From Deltaproteobacteria bacterium (GTDB taxonomy: Bacteria > Desulfobacterota > Desulfarculia > Adiutricales > Adiutricaceae), in assembly GCA_031264185.1 (NCBI GenBank), contig JAISEL010000117.1, positions 1-51,206 on the forward strand: a stretch of DNA of 51,206 nt, in the 5' to 3' direction. Under the pieces are notes generated by a model that saw only the letters and a list, made by a program, of their open reading frames with translations, did not search any database and had not been told where the DNA came from. Within the stretch, counting starts at the first letter, position 1; the number at the start of each line of letters is the position of its first letter. The position numbers were made by a program, and so were the translations under genes. This document shows, in pieces, positions 43,160 to 51,206 of the stretch.

Positions 43160-45253
43160 ATGGGAAAAAAGTTCTTTACGGTTCTAGTCATGGCGGTCTG
43201 GCTGGCGGCGCCGGCTTTTCTGCACGCTCAGGAGACATTGACCCTCGAAACGGTGGTGGTTACCTCCGGGCGTGTTGAGGAATTATTGAAAGACGTGACC
43301 ACCAACATTACGGTCATTTCCGGCGAAGCCATTGAAAAATCGACAGCCAACAGCTTGACCGATGTCATGCTGCAGCAGGGCCTGACCGTCTATAACACTC
43401 CTGGCACCGGCATAGGCAATGTCTATATCAGAGGGCTGTCCAACGGCAGCAACCGGCTTGAGTACGAGAGCAAAGTCGTAGTGCTGATCAACGGTCACCG
43501 CACCGGCAACAGCAACTTGGATCTCATTTCCCTCGGCAATGTCGAAAGAATTGAGATCATCAGAGGGCCGGCAGCAGTTCAGTACGGTTCCTCGGCCTTG
43601 GGCGGAATAATCAACATCATTACCAAAAAAGGTCAGGAAGGCCTGACCGCCACCATGGAAGCCGGCATCGGCAGCTTCGATTACTCCGCAGAGAAGCTGA
43701 GCCTCCTGGCCGGACACAACGGTCTGGATCTGGCCCTGGACCTGAACCACAGAACGCGGGGCGACTTTAAAGTCGGAGACGGCGGCGGCGCTTATGCGCA
43801 TAACAATTATAAACACAACTACAACGGCGATTTCGACCTTGGCTTCACTTTCCTGGAAAATCACCGGCTAAGCTTCCACCACAACTTCAACACTCGCAGA
43901 GGCATAGAAAGCACCAGCGACATACAGGTGACCTGGCTGAGACCTGGCGACTTCACCGGGCAGAACAACACCGTCTACAACAGCGCCTTGAGTTACGAAG
44001 GATCCACTGAAAACAAGCTTTTCAGCTGGATGGCCGACTATACCCGGGGCTTGTATGAATATACTACTGACACTTTCAAAGATCCCAGATTTCCACTCCG
44101 CGGCCTCGCCTACCCGAATCCGGCGGATCAATTTACCCAGCGTACGGAACTGAACCAGTTCACGCTCAAGGGCAATCTGAACCATGAACTGGCCTCCTTG
44201 ACCGTCGGATATGACTACATCCGCTACGATGCCGAAAACCATCGCCATACTTACAGCGCCACCGCCCCCACTACGATCGCCAGCGCTTCCAGCTATCTGG
44301 AAAACCACGGAGCCTATCTCCTCGGCAAGCTGCGCCTGCTGGACGGCTCTCTGGTCTTTTCCGCCGGCGGACGTTATGACATCTTCGAAAACGTTGCCGA
44401 GGGGCGCGGGGTGGAGCGGGATAAAAGCGTGACTAAGAACAATTTCACCCCTTCCGTCGGCGTGGCCTGGAGCCCCTTTGAATATCTGAAGCTGAGGGCC
44501 AACTATTCCGAAGGCTTTCTCATGCCCAGCCCCACCCAGTTCAACGGCGGCGGCATATACTATGTGCCCAGCCCCGACCTTAAGCCCGAAGAGAGCAAGA
44601 CTTTCGAAATCGGCGCCGATCTGAACTGGAACTATTTCGACGCCAGCCTGACCTATTACCATACCGGCTACACCAACAAAATGGCCACCACCTCGGTACC
44701 GTCCCCCGATCCCGTCAATTGGCCGAACCGTACCTACAAGTACATCAACTATGACGGCGCGGTCTTCAGCGGCCTGGAACTGGCGCTGGGCGTGGATCTG
44801 GGCGCGGCCTTCGAACAGAACTTCAAGCTGCGGCCCTACGCCAGCCTGAACTGGACACGGGCCCGCAACGAGGACATGCTAAGGCCCCCAGTTCCACATG
44901 TCCCAAGCGCTGTGGCATACGTCCCCAGCTTTACCGGCGCTTTCGGTCTTGATTTTTCCCACCCGGAATATCATCTGGACGCCAACCTCAATGTTGCCTA
45001 CGTGAGCAAATCTTGGGCTCAAGACTTTCGAAGCGCAGCCGACAGACCCGCTGATTGGACCCAGTGGGTGCGGAACGGCGGCTTCACCATGGTTGACCTT
45101 AGCGTGTCAATGCGGATCTGGGACTTCAAAGACAATGGCTATTTGACCTTGAAAGCCAAAATCAACAATCTCCTTGATGAATATGTGGACTACACTCTCA
45201 ACTTTCCGCAGCCTGGCCGGAATTTCTATTTGGGGCTGGCTTATACCTATTAA
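43160..45253 (+). CDS. TonB-dependent outer-membrane receptor (BtuB/FepA-like)
   Basis: A 697-residue outer-membrane receptor from ATG 43160 (AAGGAG ten bases upstream); an earlier ATG at 43118 lacks a ribosome site and would hide the signal peptide. Signal peptide about 1-24 ending FLHAQ. TonB-box-like ETVVVTSGR follows, then the plug domain (TNITVISGEAIEKSTANSLT, VYIRGLSNGSNRLEYESKVV, LINGHRTGNSNLD, VERIEIIRGPAAVQYGSSAL, GGIINIITKKG) and a 22-strand-type barrel ending in the aromatic tail LGLAYTY. It passes substrates to the periplasm using TonB energy. Position behind the riboswitch operon suggests a cobalt-corrinoid ligand, but there are 800 decayed bases between, so co-regulation is not certain. 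Confidence 0.93.
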   Translation: MGKKFFTVLVMAVWLAAPAFLHAQETLTLETVVVTSGRVEELLKDVTTNITVISGEAIEKSTANSLTDVMLQQGLTVYNTPGTGIGNVYIRGLSNGSNRLEYESKVVVLINGHRTGNSNLDLISLGNVERIEIIRGPAAVQYGSSALGGIINIITKKGQEGLTATMEAGIGSFDYSAEKLSLLAGHNGLDLALDLNHRTRGDFKVGDGGGAYAHNNYKHNYNGDFDLGFTFLENHRLSFHHNFNTRRGIESTSDIQVTWLRPGDFTGQNNTVYNSALSYEGSTENKLFSWMADYTRGLYEYTTDTFKDPRFPLRGLAYPNPADQFTQRTELNQFTLKGNLNHELASLTVGYDYIRYDAENHRHTYSATAPTTIASASSYLENHGAYLLGKLRLLDGSLVFSAGGRYDIFENVAEGRGVERDKSVTKNNFTPSVGVAWSPFEYLKLRANYSEGFLMPSPTQFNGGGIYYVPSPDLKPEESKTFEIGADLNWNYFDASLTYYHTGYTNKMATTSVPSPDPVNWPNRTYKYINYDGAVFSGLELALGVDLGAAFEQNFKLRPYASLNWTRARNEDMLRPPVPHVPSAVAYVPSFTGAFGLDFSHPEYHLDANLNVAYVSKSWAQDFRSAADRPADWTQWVRNGGFTMVDLSVSMRIWDFKDNGYLTLKAKINNLLDEYVDYTLNFPQPGRNFYLGLAYTY

Positions 45254-45316
45254 TTCGGATCGGCCGCTCCGGAGTTCAATGAACTACGGAGCGGCCGACA
45301 GACAAAAGGCGGTCTG

Positions 45317-45990
45317 ATGGAAAGAAAGCGATTCCATATCCGCGCCGCCATTGCTAATAAAGGCCGGGCGGCGATGCTTTTAGCGGCTTTCCTGTCGGCA
45401 GCGGGTCTGTCCATTATGCGGAACGCGCCGTAAACTCTGATCGTCTGGCAATCGCCGGCCGGCATATCGCCGGCATGAAAGTCAGCCTGACAGCGGACAT
45501 CTTTAATCAGACGCCCGTAGTTGCGCCCAATTCCTCTTCGGCAAGCATTTGCGGCTCCTCTTAAGTCAAAGTCTTTCTGGACAGAGCGCTGCGGAATGGC
45601 CTCACTTACAGTTACAGCGCCGTCAATTTGGATCACGCGCCTATTGAAGCCATCGGCCGCATTGAGATTTTTAGAGACTCAGGAAGGCTGCAACTGCGGA
45701 CAGGCCGCCAGCGGGGGCGTCGCTTTGATGGCCCCCGTAACGGCATTGATTCACGGTCCGGCAAGATGAAGACCTGCAGGGGCAGACAGGACGCAGCTCA
45801 CTTTGACTTCAATCCGGGTGGTGCGGCAAGGATTATGGAGGCCGCTTCAAAGGCGACTGCGGCGAGGGCTATAAGGCCAGCAAGACAGACAGGAAAAAGT
45901 AGCGCATGGCGGCTTCTGGGCCCCATATTGCCCGGAAGGAAGCCATTTTCTGCTGTTTTCCGCCGACTATTTTATTTCCGTAACCTAAGC
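45317..45990 (+). pseudogene. Relic of a second TonB-dependent receptor
   Basis: ATG 45317 begins a signal-peptide-like segment (GRAAMLLAAFLSAAGLSIM), then stop codons and shifts. Further on the plus strand reads MKVSLTADIFNQTPVVAPNS, SSASICGSS, a TAA, then VKVFLDRALRNGLTYSYSAV with NLDHAPIEAIGRIEIFRDSG. This is the plug-domain sequence of TonB receptors (QTPGV, IRGSS, V-LDGR-LN, IPIEAIERIEVLRGSG) with changed residues. The barrel is unrecognisable. It begins 64 bases after the intact receptor and is not obviously a copy of it. Confidence 0.7.
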
Positions 45991-46533
45991 TCCCGCTAGA
46001 AATATGACTAGCCCGAGTTTGCAAGTTATGAGAGGTTTGTCAAATTATTTAATAATTCCAATATGTTACGCTATATACCCTAGACAAACAAATTATAATT
46101 CAAAAAATTTGATTGCCTGCTAATAAAGCCGCCCTCAACTCCTTATTAATTTCTAAGCACATCATAAATAAACTATAAAGATATATATAAACAGTTTATT
46201 AGACTTATTATAAGATAAAATACTGTTTATTGTAATTAATCATCTGAAGTATTTTGTTCGCCAAACAGAAACGAAATTTTATTGTCTTGATCATAGATAA
46301 ACTGATATTTGTGGTAGTAAAAATTGGATTAATTTTTTCTTCTCCATCTATCTATTCGATTTTTTTAATAGATATTTTTTCTCATATTTTGAATTAAAAA
46401 ATGACCTTTAAAAATTAAATAGATTTCCGAAAAAAAATTATATTAAATATTTTTTATATATATTTTTGACAAATAAAGAAATTTAGAGTTAAAATTAAAT
46501 TAATAGATAAACTATTTTGGAGTTGGTCACGGA
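45991..46533. other. AT-rich non-coding interval
   Basis: Over 75 percent A+T by eye from 46020 to 46530. No gene, no clear repeats beyond low-complexity A/T runs. It leads into a dead IS1634-type transposase. Confidence 0.5.
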
Positions 46534-48270
46534 ATGGCCTATATTACTCACAGGAAATCCGGCAATAATACCTACCTATATAGCACGATCCGAATGAAAA
46601 AACGGCAGATCCCACCAGGTGATAATTGACCGGTTAGGGACAGCTGAACAACTTTTTGCGGCCAGAGCTGACATCTCGTCCAAAGTCGAAAACACCCGAA
46701 ACAAAGCAACAGCCGGACATTGTAAGAGTTCTCAGCTTTGTAGCTGAGGCAGCCTCATATGACCTTTCCGAAAGACTTGGTGTTGCAGGCATAATTAATA
46801 AATATGCAAAAAAAAGGAACCAAGGCCTTTCAATCGGGTCATATGTTCAATTGGCGGCCATCAGCCGTGCCATTGCGCCTGTCAGCAAACTGTCTTTTTT
46901 CAATGGTTCAAGCAGACTTCTTTAACCAGCATGTTCCCGGATGCTGCCGAGCATTCATTATCCAGCCAAAGCTTTTGGAATCATATGATTGTGAACTTGA
47001 TCAAAAACAGATTACTGCCATTGAGGATGAACTGACTGCGGTGTTATTGTTAATAAGTATAAAGTTTCGACCGGGAGCCTTTTTTGATAATACCAACTTT
47101 ATGACCTGTATTGACACTTCCAACCCGGCTGCAATCCCGCAGCCAGCGTGGCCATAGCAAAGAAAAGAGGACTGACCTTAAAATTACCGGCTTGTAGCTA
47201 ATGGTAAGCCCGGAATTCAACATACCCTTATTCCATGATATATATCCTGCAAATAAGTGTAATTCAAAATAATTTATAGATATTATTGATAAATTAAAAG
47301 CCAAAGGCGCCTTTATATCAGATGATAAAAACGATATTACTTTAATATTTGATAAAGGAAATAATTCTGAAAATATCGTCGCTTTGCTTGAAGATGATAA
47401 GATTCAAAAATACCATTTCGCTGGCGGGTTGCGTCTCAACCAGTGCCCGGAACTCTTTGGAAGTAGAAAGAAATCAATATGCCCCTCTAGCTAGTTGGCG
47501 AACAGTTCAAAAAGGCTTCTGCCTTCAGAACCCAAAAGGAAGTCTGCAATCAATTGGCAACTGTGCTTGTCACGATAACCCGTATCTTCGTGATTCGCAG
47601 CTGGTTGGCTTTGCGGCCAATATGTATAAATGTAAAAAGTCGTTGCAGGCACTAAAAGACAGATTACAGCTTAGGGCCGAAGGTAAGATCTCTAAAGGAA
47701 AAAACCAGCATTCGACTCTGTGTCAAAAAATGTTAAAGACATATTATCAGCTTATATAAAAAATATTCAAATTAAATATAAATATAAATATAAATATAGG
47801 TAATTATAATTATATAGGTTATAATTTTTTAGATATTATTAAAAATAATTACCTTGGAAAAACCATTTTGTTTTCCAATAGAAATGATTGGAGTAATGAA
47901 CAAATCGTTGCAGCATATAGGGCTCAGTTTCACGTGGAGGAAGATTTCAAGCAAATGAAGAACATCAAATACCTTTCATTTAGGCCGGTCCGACATTTCA
48001 CAGACAGGACGATAAGAGTTCATGCCTTTTACTGTGTTTTAGCTTTGACATTATGCTGCCTGCTTTTAAGCTCGAAATAAATGAATTGGGGCACGATATA
48101 TCAATCAATATAGATTGTTGACAGAACTCAATAGCGTTAAACAAGTGTTAGTCATTAATTTTTGGAAAAAAAAGATCAACTAAAAGTTACCTCCTATTTC
48201 AGTGAGTCTTCAAATATTTCGCAAGATTATATTAACAAATATCATCTCCAAAGATATGGGGCAAAAATGT
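46534..48270 (+). pseudogene. Decayed IS1634-family transposase
   Basis: MAYITHRKSGNNTYLYST opens the gene, followed across several frames by DRLGTAEQLFAARADISSKV, YDLSERLGVAGIINKYAKKR, LSIGSYVQLAAISRAIAPVS (a hallmark LLAAINRAxxPxSK of IS1634), FFDNTNFMTCIDTSNPA (DDE Asp region), later KLKAKGAFISDDKNDITLIF with DKGNNSENI, and near the end QFHVEEDFKQMKN, IKYLSFRPVRHFTDRTIRVH (the DDE Glu and the RP.xHxTDxxIRVH motif). Many frameshifts and stop codons. No ends could be fixed with certainty. Confidence 0.85.
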
Positions 48271-48327
48271 AGAAAATTGCCTGAGAGTTTGTCTAGACTC
48301 AAGAGAGAAAAACCATAATAATTTCAG

Positions 48328-48422
48328 CTATTACCGCGGCACGAAACTCTGAGAGGATTAGCTCAAAACCTGTAATAAAAACAGTATTACAGCATTCTCA
48401 GAGTTAGATGCCGAGGGAATAG
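48328..48422. repeat. 95-bp element with 30-bp imperfect inverted ends
   Basis: The left end reads CTATTACCGCGGCA then CGAAACTCTGAGA; the right end, reverse complemented, reads CTATTCCCTCGGCA then TCTAACTCTGAGA. There is no coding potential in between. The ends resemble but do not equal those of the IS630-like elements (TTACCTCGGCGG). It could be another MITE or the terminus of the IS1634-like element. Confidence 0.5.
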
Positions 48423-48646
48423 TTATGTTATAAGGATATGCTAAAATAACTTGTAAACTCGGGATAGGTGGGCAAAAAGCATCTTACTCCCGTCATGCAA
48501 ATAGCCATGAAAATAATTATTGCTTTTTTTTTAATCTATTTGTATTATGGATTTTAAATTGTCCTTGTAATATTTATTCAATTTTTGTTCAATAATTATA
48601 TTTGTTTTAATTTTAATGCTTTTAATAATCATTTTAGGATAAAAAA
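48423..48646. other. AT-rich spacer upstream of a lipoprotein gene
   Basis: No gene. An AGGATAAAAAA sequence before ATG 48647 is the probable ribosome site of the lipoprotein. Confidence 0.4.
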
Positions 48647-49618
48647 ATGAATCATTCATTGGCTTATGGGGCAATTTTGATCTTCATGGCTATTTTCCTG
48701 GGCTGTACATCTTTCACGGCCGCCGAGAGAGTGGCCGTAAAACGGGCCGAGCGCTTACACTCAGGCGAACGGAAACCCGATAATCCCAAGGACATTATGA
48801 TCTTAGCCGAGAATATCAATGCTATGAGCGTTATAATACCGACCGCCAAAATAAGAATTACAAAAATCGACGGAATTCCCTCCGATAATTACAGTCTTCC
48901 GAAAACGAATATTACCTTTGTCCCCCCGGGCAGACATACCTTAACTGCCGTCTTCCATACAGGTACTTCTGTCGGAGTAAGTGTCCCGGTTTCTGCAGGA
49001 CCCGTCAGCGGCGGAATCGGTTATTCTTCGGAAGTCGTCCTGCCGCCCGAAGATGTTCAATATAGTTTTGAACAGGGAAAAAACTATACTGTTGACACCA
49101 AAATGACCTGGAGCAAGTCTGATTACACTTTCACTGAAATAAACGAGCCCGCCACGCTGGAAAAAGTAAAGGAATATAAAAATAGCTATGCCCAACACTT
49201 GGATAACCAGCTGAAAGCTGCCCAGACCGACCTCAAAGGGATGGAGGACTATCTGGCCTTTGCCCGGCAGAACCCCAATCTTCTGGAGGGCCATTGGGAA
49301 GTTGGCCCAGACCGACAAGAATTAGACATTATTGGAAATAAAATAACATATAAAGCACCAAAAACTTTGTTTATAGATACAAGAATGTCTTATACAGGTA
49401 CTTTTACTTATGACCAAAATACTATAACAGTTATTTGGAAAAAATTAACCACTTTTTTAGGCTCGTTCGGCCAAGAACCGACTGACAGTGACAATAATAA
49501 AATTTCCCTCCCAATTACCTATTATTACGTACTGCAAGGAGATACCCTGGACATCAAATCCGGAGGTGTGATCGGATTTACCTATAGTATTACCGGAAAT
49601 TTTAAAAAGGTAAAATAA
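48647..49618 (+). CDS. Lipoprotein of unknown function
   Basis: A 323-residue protein with a signal peptide (AYGAILIFMAIFLGC) whose lipobox puts Cys20 at the mature N-terminus. No known domain recognised. The mature part has a stretch (PSDNYSLPKTNITFVPPGRH) with PPGRHTLTAVF, which resembles PEGA-like or DUF-type beta-sandwich repeats, a Gly/Val-rich segment (VGVSVPVSAGPVSGGIGYSS), a lysine/glutamine-rich helix (about 185-210) and a C-terminal lipocalin-like beta region (GHWEVGPDRQELDIIGNKIT, YTGTFTYDQNTITVIWKKLT). It looks intact, and stands between two dead elements. Confidence 0.75.
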   Translation: MNHSLAYGAILIFMAIFLGCTSFTAAERVAVKRAERLHSGERKPDNPKDIMILAENINAMSVIIPTAKIRITKIDGIPSDNYSLPKTNITFVPPGRHTLTAVFHTGTSVGVSVPVSAGPVSGGIGYSSEVVLPPEDVQYSFEQGKNYTVDTKMTWSKSDYTFTEINEPATLEKVKEYKNSYAQHLDNQLKAAQTDLKGMEDYLAFARQNPNLLEGHWEVGPDRQELDIIGNKITYKAPKTLFIDTRMSYTGTFTYDQNTITVIWKKLTTFLGSFGQEPTDSDNNKISLPITYYYVLQGDTLDIKSGGVIGFTYSITGNFKKVK

Positions 49619-49811
49619 GCCGCTGATGACCTGATTAAAGACTTTTAAAGCTAATTTAAAGACCTCTTCCGCGCTCGAAAATCAAAAGTCTTAAATATTC
49701 GGAGAAAATAGTGCCAACCGGCTGTTTGACGGTTTTATGGTAAATTATCGCTGGCCAAATTACGGCTGTTTAAGTTAGCCCTGGGCAACTGCGGAAACGG
49801 AATTATTTTTT

Positions 49812-49945
49812 ATGGCTGACCCATTTCCTTTGACTCTGACAATTCTATTGATGTCCTTATTTTAAGGAAAAACGAAGAGGCCAATATCACAGACTGCCTG
49901 GAAAGCGCCAAGACCCTGGGCCGTCATATAATTCAAGTTGTTTTT
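49812..49945 (+). pseudogene. N-terminal scrap of a family 2 glycosyltransferase
   Basis: ATG 49812 reads MADPFPLTLTI, then after a frameshift near 49857 ILRKNEEANITDCLESAKTL. The pattern KNEEANI-CLESAK matches the nucleotide-binding start of family 2 glycosyltransferases (normally VVIxxKNEExNIxxCLESxK). Beyond GRHIIQVV nothing is left. A short fragment, so the family call is moderate. Confidence 0.45.
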
Positions 49946-50057
49946 TTTGTCATTTCAGAAATTAAATACATTTTATAGGCATAATGACATATTTTTATTG
50001 CCTTAACTCATCCAAAAGACTACCTATAGTTCTATTTTATATAAATTATTGTTTTTA

Positions 50058-50387
50058 CTATTTTTTTATATATAAAATATAAATTAATGATATAAATAAT
50101 ATAAATAACTTGTTATTGACTGCAATATCAGAATGCACTTCCATACGGTTAAAGTTTAAACGGTCTTTTAAATTATCAAAAACCTTTTTCATTATATCCT
50201 TTTTACTATATATGGATAGTACTTCATGAGCAGATAAGTCATTATTTGTCAATAATACAAAAAAACCAAAATCCTTACTTTTCCCCCTTACAGCTTCACG
50301 GTCAATTGTCATACTTTCAATAACATTGTCAGATATTTTTTTCACAACGAAGTATTTTTTGCATAAAGGCTCTTGTATAACGGTCAA
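50058..50387 (-). pseudogene. C-terminal fragment of a DDE transposase (IS4/IS1634 type)
   Basis: About 109 codons on the minus strand. The middle reads GFFVLLTNNDLSAHEVLSIY then SKKDIMKKVFDNLKDRLNFN with RMEVHSDIAVNNKLFILFIS, the standard end of IS4/IS1634 transposases (Y+KRDxVEKxFDxLKNxLxxxRLRVHSDxxxxGKLFVxFI). It holds the last catalytic Glu position as Lys/Val-Phe-Asp, not the usual KxFD-L exactly. The N-terminal half is missing: the bases to 50500 are AT-rich and non-coding. Confidence 0.6.
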
Positions 50388-50527
50388 AAATTTATTAAAT
50401 TTAAGTGATTGTTAAATTTAATAAATAAATTTATAAAATTTATAAATTCCATATTGACCACACACTTTATTATAATATATATGTATATTTATTTTACTAT
50501 TTTCAGTTAATATAAATTGATTTTACA

Positions 50528-50851
50528 TTATGATGATTTGTGTGTATCAAAATTATCCGCCGGAGTAATAAAGGGTTCCTTAACCTTGGCGGTTGGCCGA
50601 CCTTTTTTAGGTTTAGCTGAGCGGTCTGTAACTGGAATCGGCGTAATTTCTGAGTCACTGTTATTTTGCAGTTCAGCGCCTGGAGGATAGACGGCGTATT
50701 TTTGTTTTTTTGCTGTGCTGCCTTTAGGCCTCCCTCTCTTTGGTTTTGAGGTTCCAGTAAGGCTAATGATAAATTCTTCACTGACTTCTTTGATAAGTAC
50801 ATAAATAATCCGTAATTCCCGGTTTTTTTTAGGGCTACATAATTTTTGCAT
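50528..50851 (-). CDS. AT-hook-like protein remnant whose 3' end is an IS terminus
   Basis: A 107-codon frame. It contains two AT-hook-like basic motifs, SKPKRGRPKGSTAKK and AKPKKGRPTAKVK, separated by a polar stretch (QNNSDSEITPIPVTDRS). The last 14 codons (ITPADNFDTHKSS) are encoded by the end of an IS630/MITE-type element (50546-50568), so the original C-terminus has been replaced. The same frame stays open upstream to an ATG at 50926 except for a TGA at 50884-50882. RGRP motifs bind the minor groove of AT-rich DNA. Function unknown; possibly part of the same array as the next gene. Confidence 0.4.
   Translation of the reverse strand: MQKLCSPKKNRELRIIYVLIKEVSEEFIISLTGTSKPKRGRPKGSTAKKQKYAVYPPGAELQNNSDSEITPIPVTDRSAKPKKGRPTAKVKEPFITPADNFDTHKSS
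50546..50568. mobile_element. Solo end of an IS630/MITE-type element
   Basis: TTATCCGCCGGAGTAA at 50553-50568 and the adjoining TCAAAATTATCC side match, reverse complemented, the left end of the 89-bp MITE at 27430, including the inner TGATACAAACAAATCATCATAA-like stretch. TA follows at 50569-50570. The other end is not found nearby to the left, so this is a truncated or degraded element. Confidence 0.65.
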
Positions 50852-50955
50852 GGAAACCCATCTTGCCTTAAACCACCTCCCTCACAACTGGATGCGGTTC
50901 AGCAAGTGGTACTCTTCCTTAGCCATTGCTGCCAGCTGGCATTCTCCTTTCAGTT

Positions 50956-51206
50956 TTATTTAGCGGCAGAGCTTCCTGCTCCTACAGAAGCGGCGCCACG
51001 AATTGCGGCCTTCCTGCCGCCATTGCCAGCAGGTCTTCCCCTTTTAAGTTTAACCGACAGACTTCCCTCAGAAGCGCCGCTACGAATAGGCGCCTTCCTG
51101 CCATGGCCTGCCGGCTGGCCTTTTATAGGCCTGACCGCAGGGCTTCCTGCAGAGGCAGACCTGCGAATTGGAGCTTTCCTGCCTTTGCCAGCCAGCCTCC
51201 CTCTTT
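50956..51206 (-). CDS. C-terminus of an AT-hook repeat protein (partial, runs off the window)
   Basis: The minus strand is open from the window edge to TAA at 50958-50956, about 83 codons. It consists of three tandem 27-28 residue units: RGRLAGKGRKAPIRRSASAG..., KGQPAGHGRKAPIRSGASEG... and RGRPAGNGGRKAAIRGAASV.... Each contains an RGRP-like core and a second basic patch (GRKAPIR). This is an AT-hook-style DNA-binding repeat, reminiscent of histone H1-like or nucleoid-organising proteins. The start lies outside the window. Composition is GC-rich, unlike the neighbouring AT-rich spacers. The role is inferred from motifs only. Confidence 0.6.
   Translation of the reverse strand, partial: RGRLAGKGRKAPIRRSASAGSPAVRPIKGQPAGHGRKAPIRSGASEGSLSVKLKRGRPAGNGGRKAAIRGAASVGAGSSAAK

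Noticed and set aside
43283-44662. Two long open frames on the minus strand under the TonB receptor
   Set aside because: They mirror the receptor gene, which has signal peptide, plug and barrel sequence; the minus frames show no family and arise from its codon bias.
1-51206. CRISPR array
   Set aside because: No regularly spaced repeats with spacers; the recurring CCGCCGAGGTAA sequences are transposon ends at irregular distances.

Overview
The window reads as a piece of a Gram-negative, probably anaerobic bacterial chromosome, most like a member of the Desulfobacterota (old Deltaproteobacteria). This rests on gene content: LptE, TonB receptor, ExbD, a ResB/CcsA pair, an AmmeMemoRadiSam radical-SAM enzyme, and a RibBA-RibH-NusB-LptE run. 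Core genes are rich in CCGG and GGCC, while the spacers are AT-rich. The many dead insertion sequences and decaying genes suggest a host-associated lifestyle; that part is inference.

Layout. (1) 1-6181: a genomic island next to a tRNA-Ser(CGA) gene. It holds the end of an IS630-like element, the stump of a defence-type ATPase, a compact three-gene cassette (DNA methyltransferase, DUF262 protein, HEPN-like protein; 815-4363) and a P4-type integrase. (2) 6224-13732: minus-strand housekeeping run rplS-rnhB-rsmI-ribBA-ribH-nusB-lptE-amrS, then a secreted nuclease and an ExbD without ExbB. (3) 14503-20151: PotD-like binding protein and TrmJ, two convergent Hsp20 genes, a DppB/DppC permease pair and a small methyltransferase. 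(4) 20152-28878: AT-rich accessory stretch with a 1610-residue single-chain Type ISP restriction-modification enzyme, then nested dead transposons (IS701-like, an 89-bp MITE, an IS630-like element). (5) 29069-31610: a DegP-like protein that has lost all three catalytic residues, and a short DnaJ-like protein. (6) 32836-45253: a promoter, a cobalamin riboswitch with its own terminator, and a long plus-strand gene run: CcsA-like, ResB-like, FecB/FecCD/ATPase corrinoid or metal importer, two chelatase-type AAA+ proteins (one with a VWA domain), an ABC-2 type ATPase and a TonB-dependent receptor. Relics of a second VWA chelatase subunit and a second receptor lie around the receptor. (7) 45254-51206: decayed transposases, one lipoprotein gene, a glycosyltransferase scrap and, at the right edge, proteins with AT-hook-like RGRP motifs.

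How the genes work together. The riboswitch block looks like a B12-repressed system for taking up cobalt or corrinoids through the outer membrane (TonB receptor) and inner membrane (FecB/FecCD/ATPase), with a motor for metal insertion. The large chelatase subunit (CobN/BchH) is absent from the window. The strongest candidate for an undescribed system is the methyltransferase/DUF262/HEPN cassette; the riboswitch operon with haem-handling-like ResB/CcsA proteins and the catalytically dead DegP follow.
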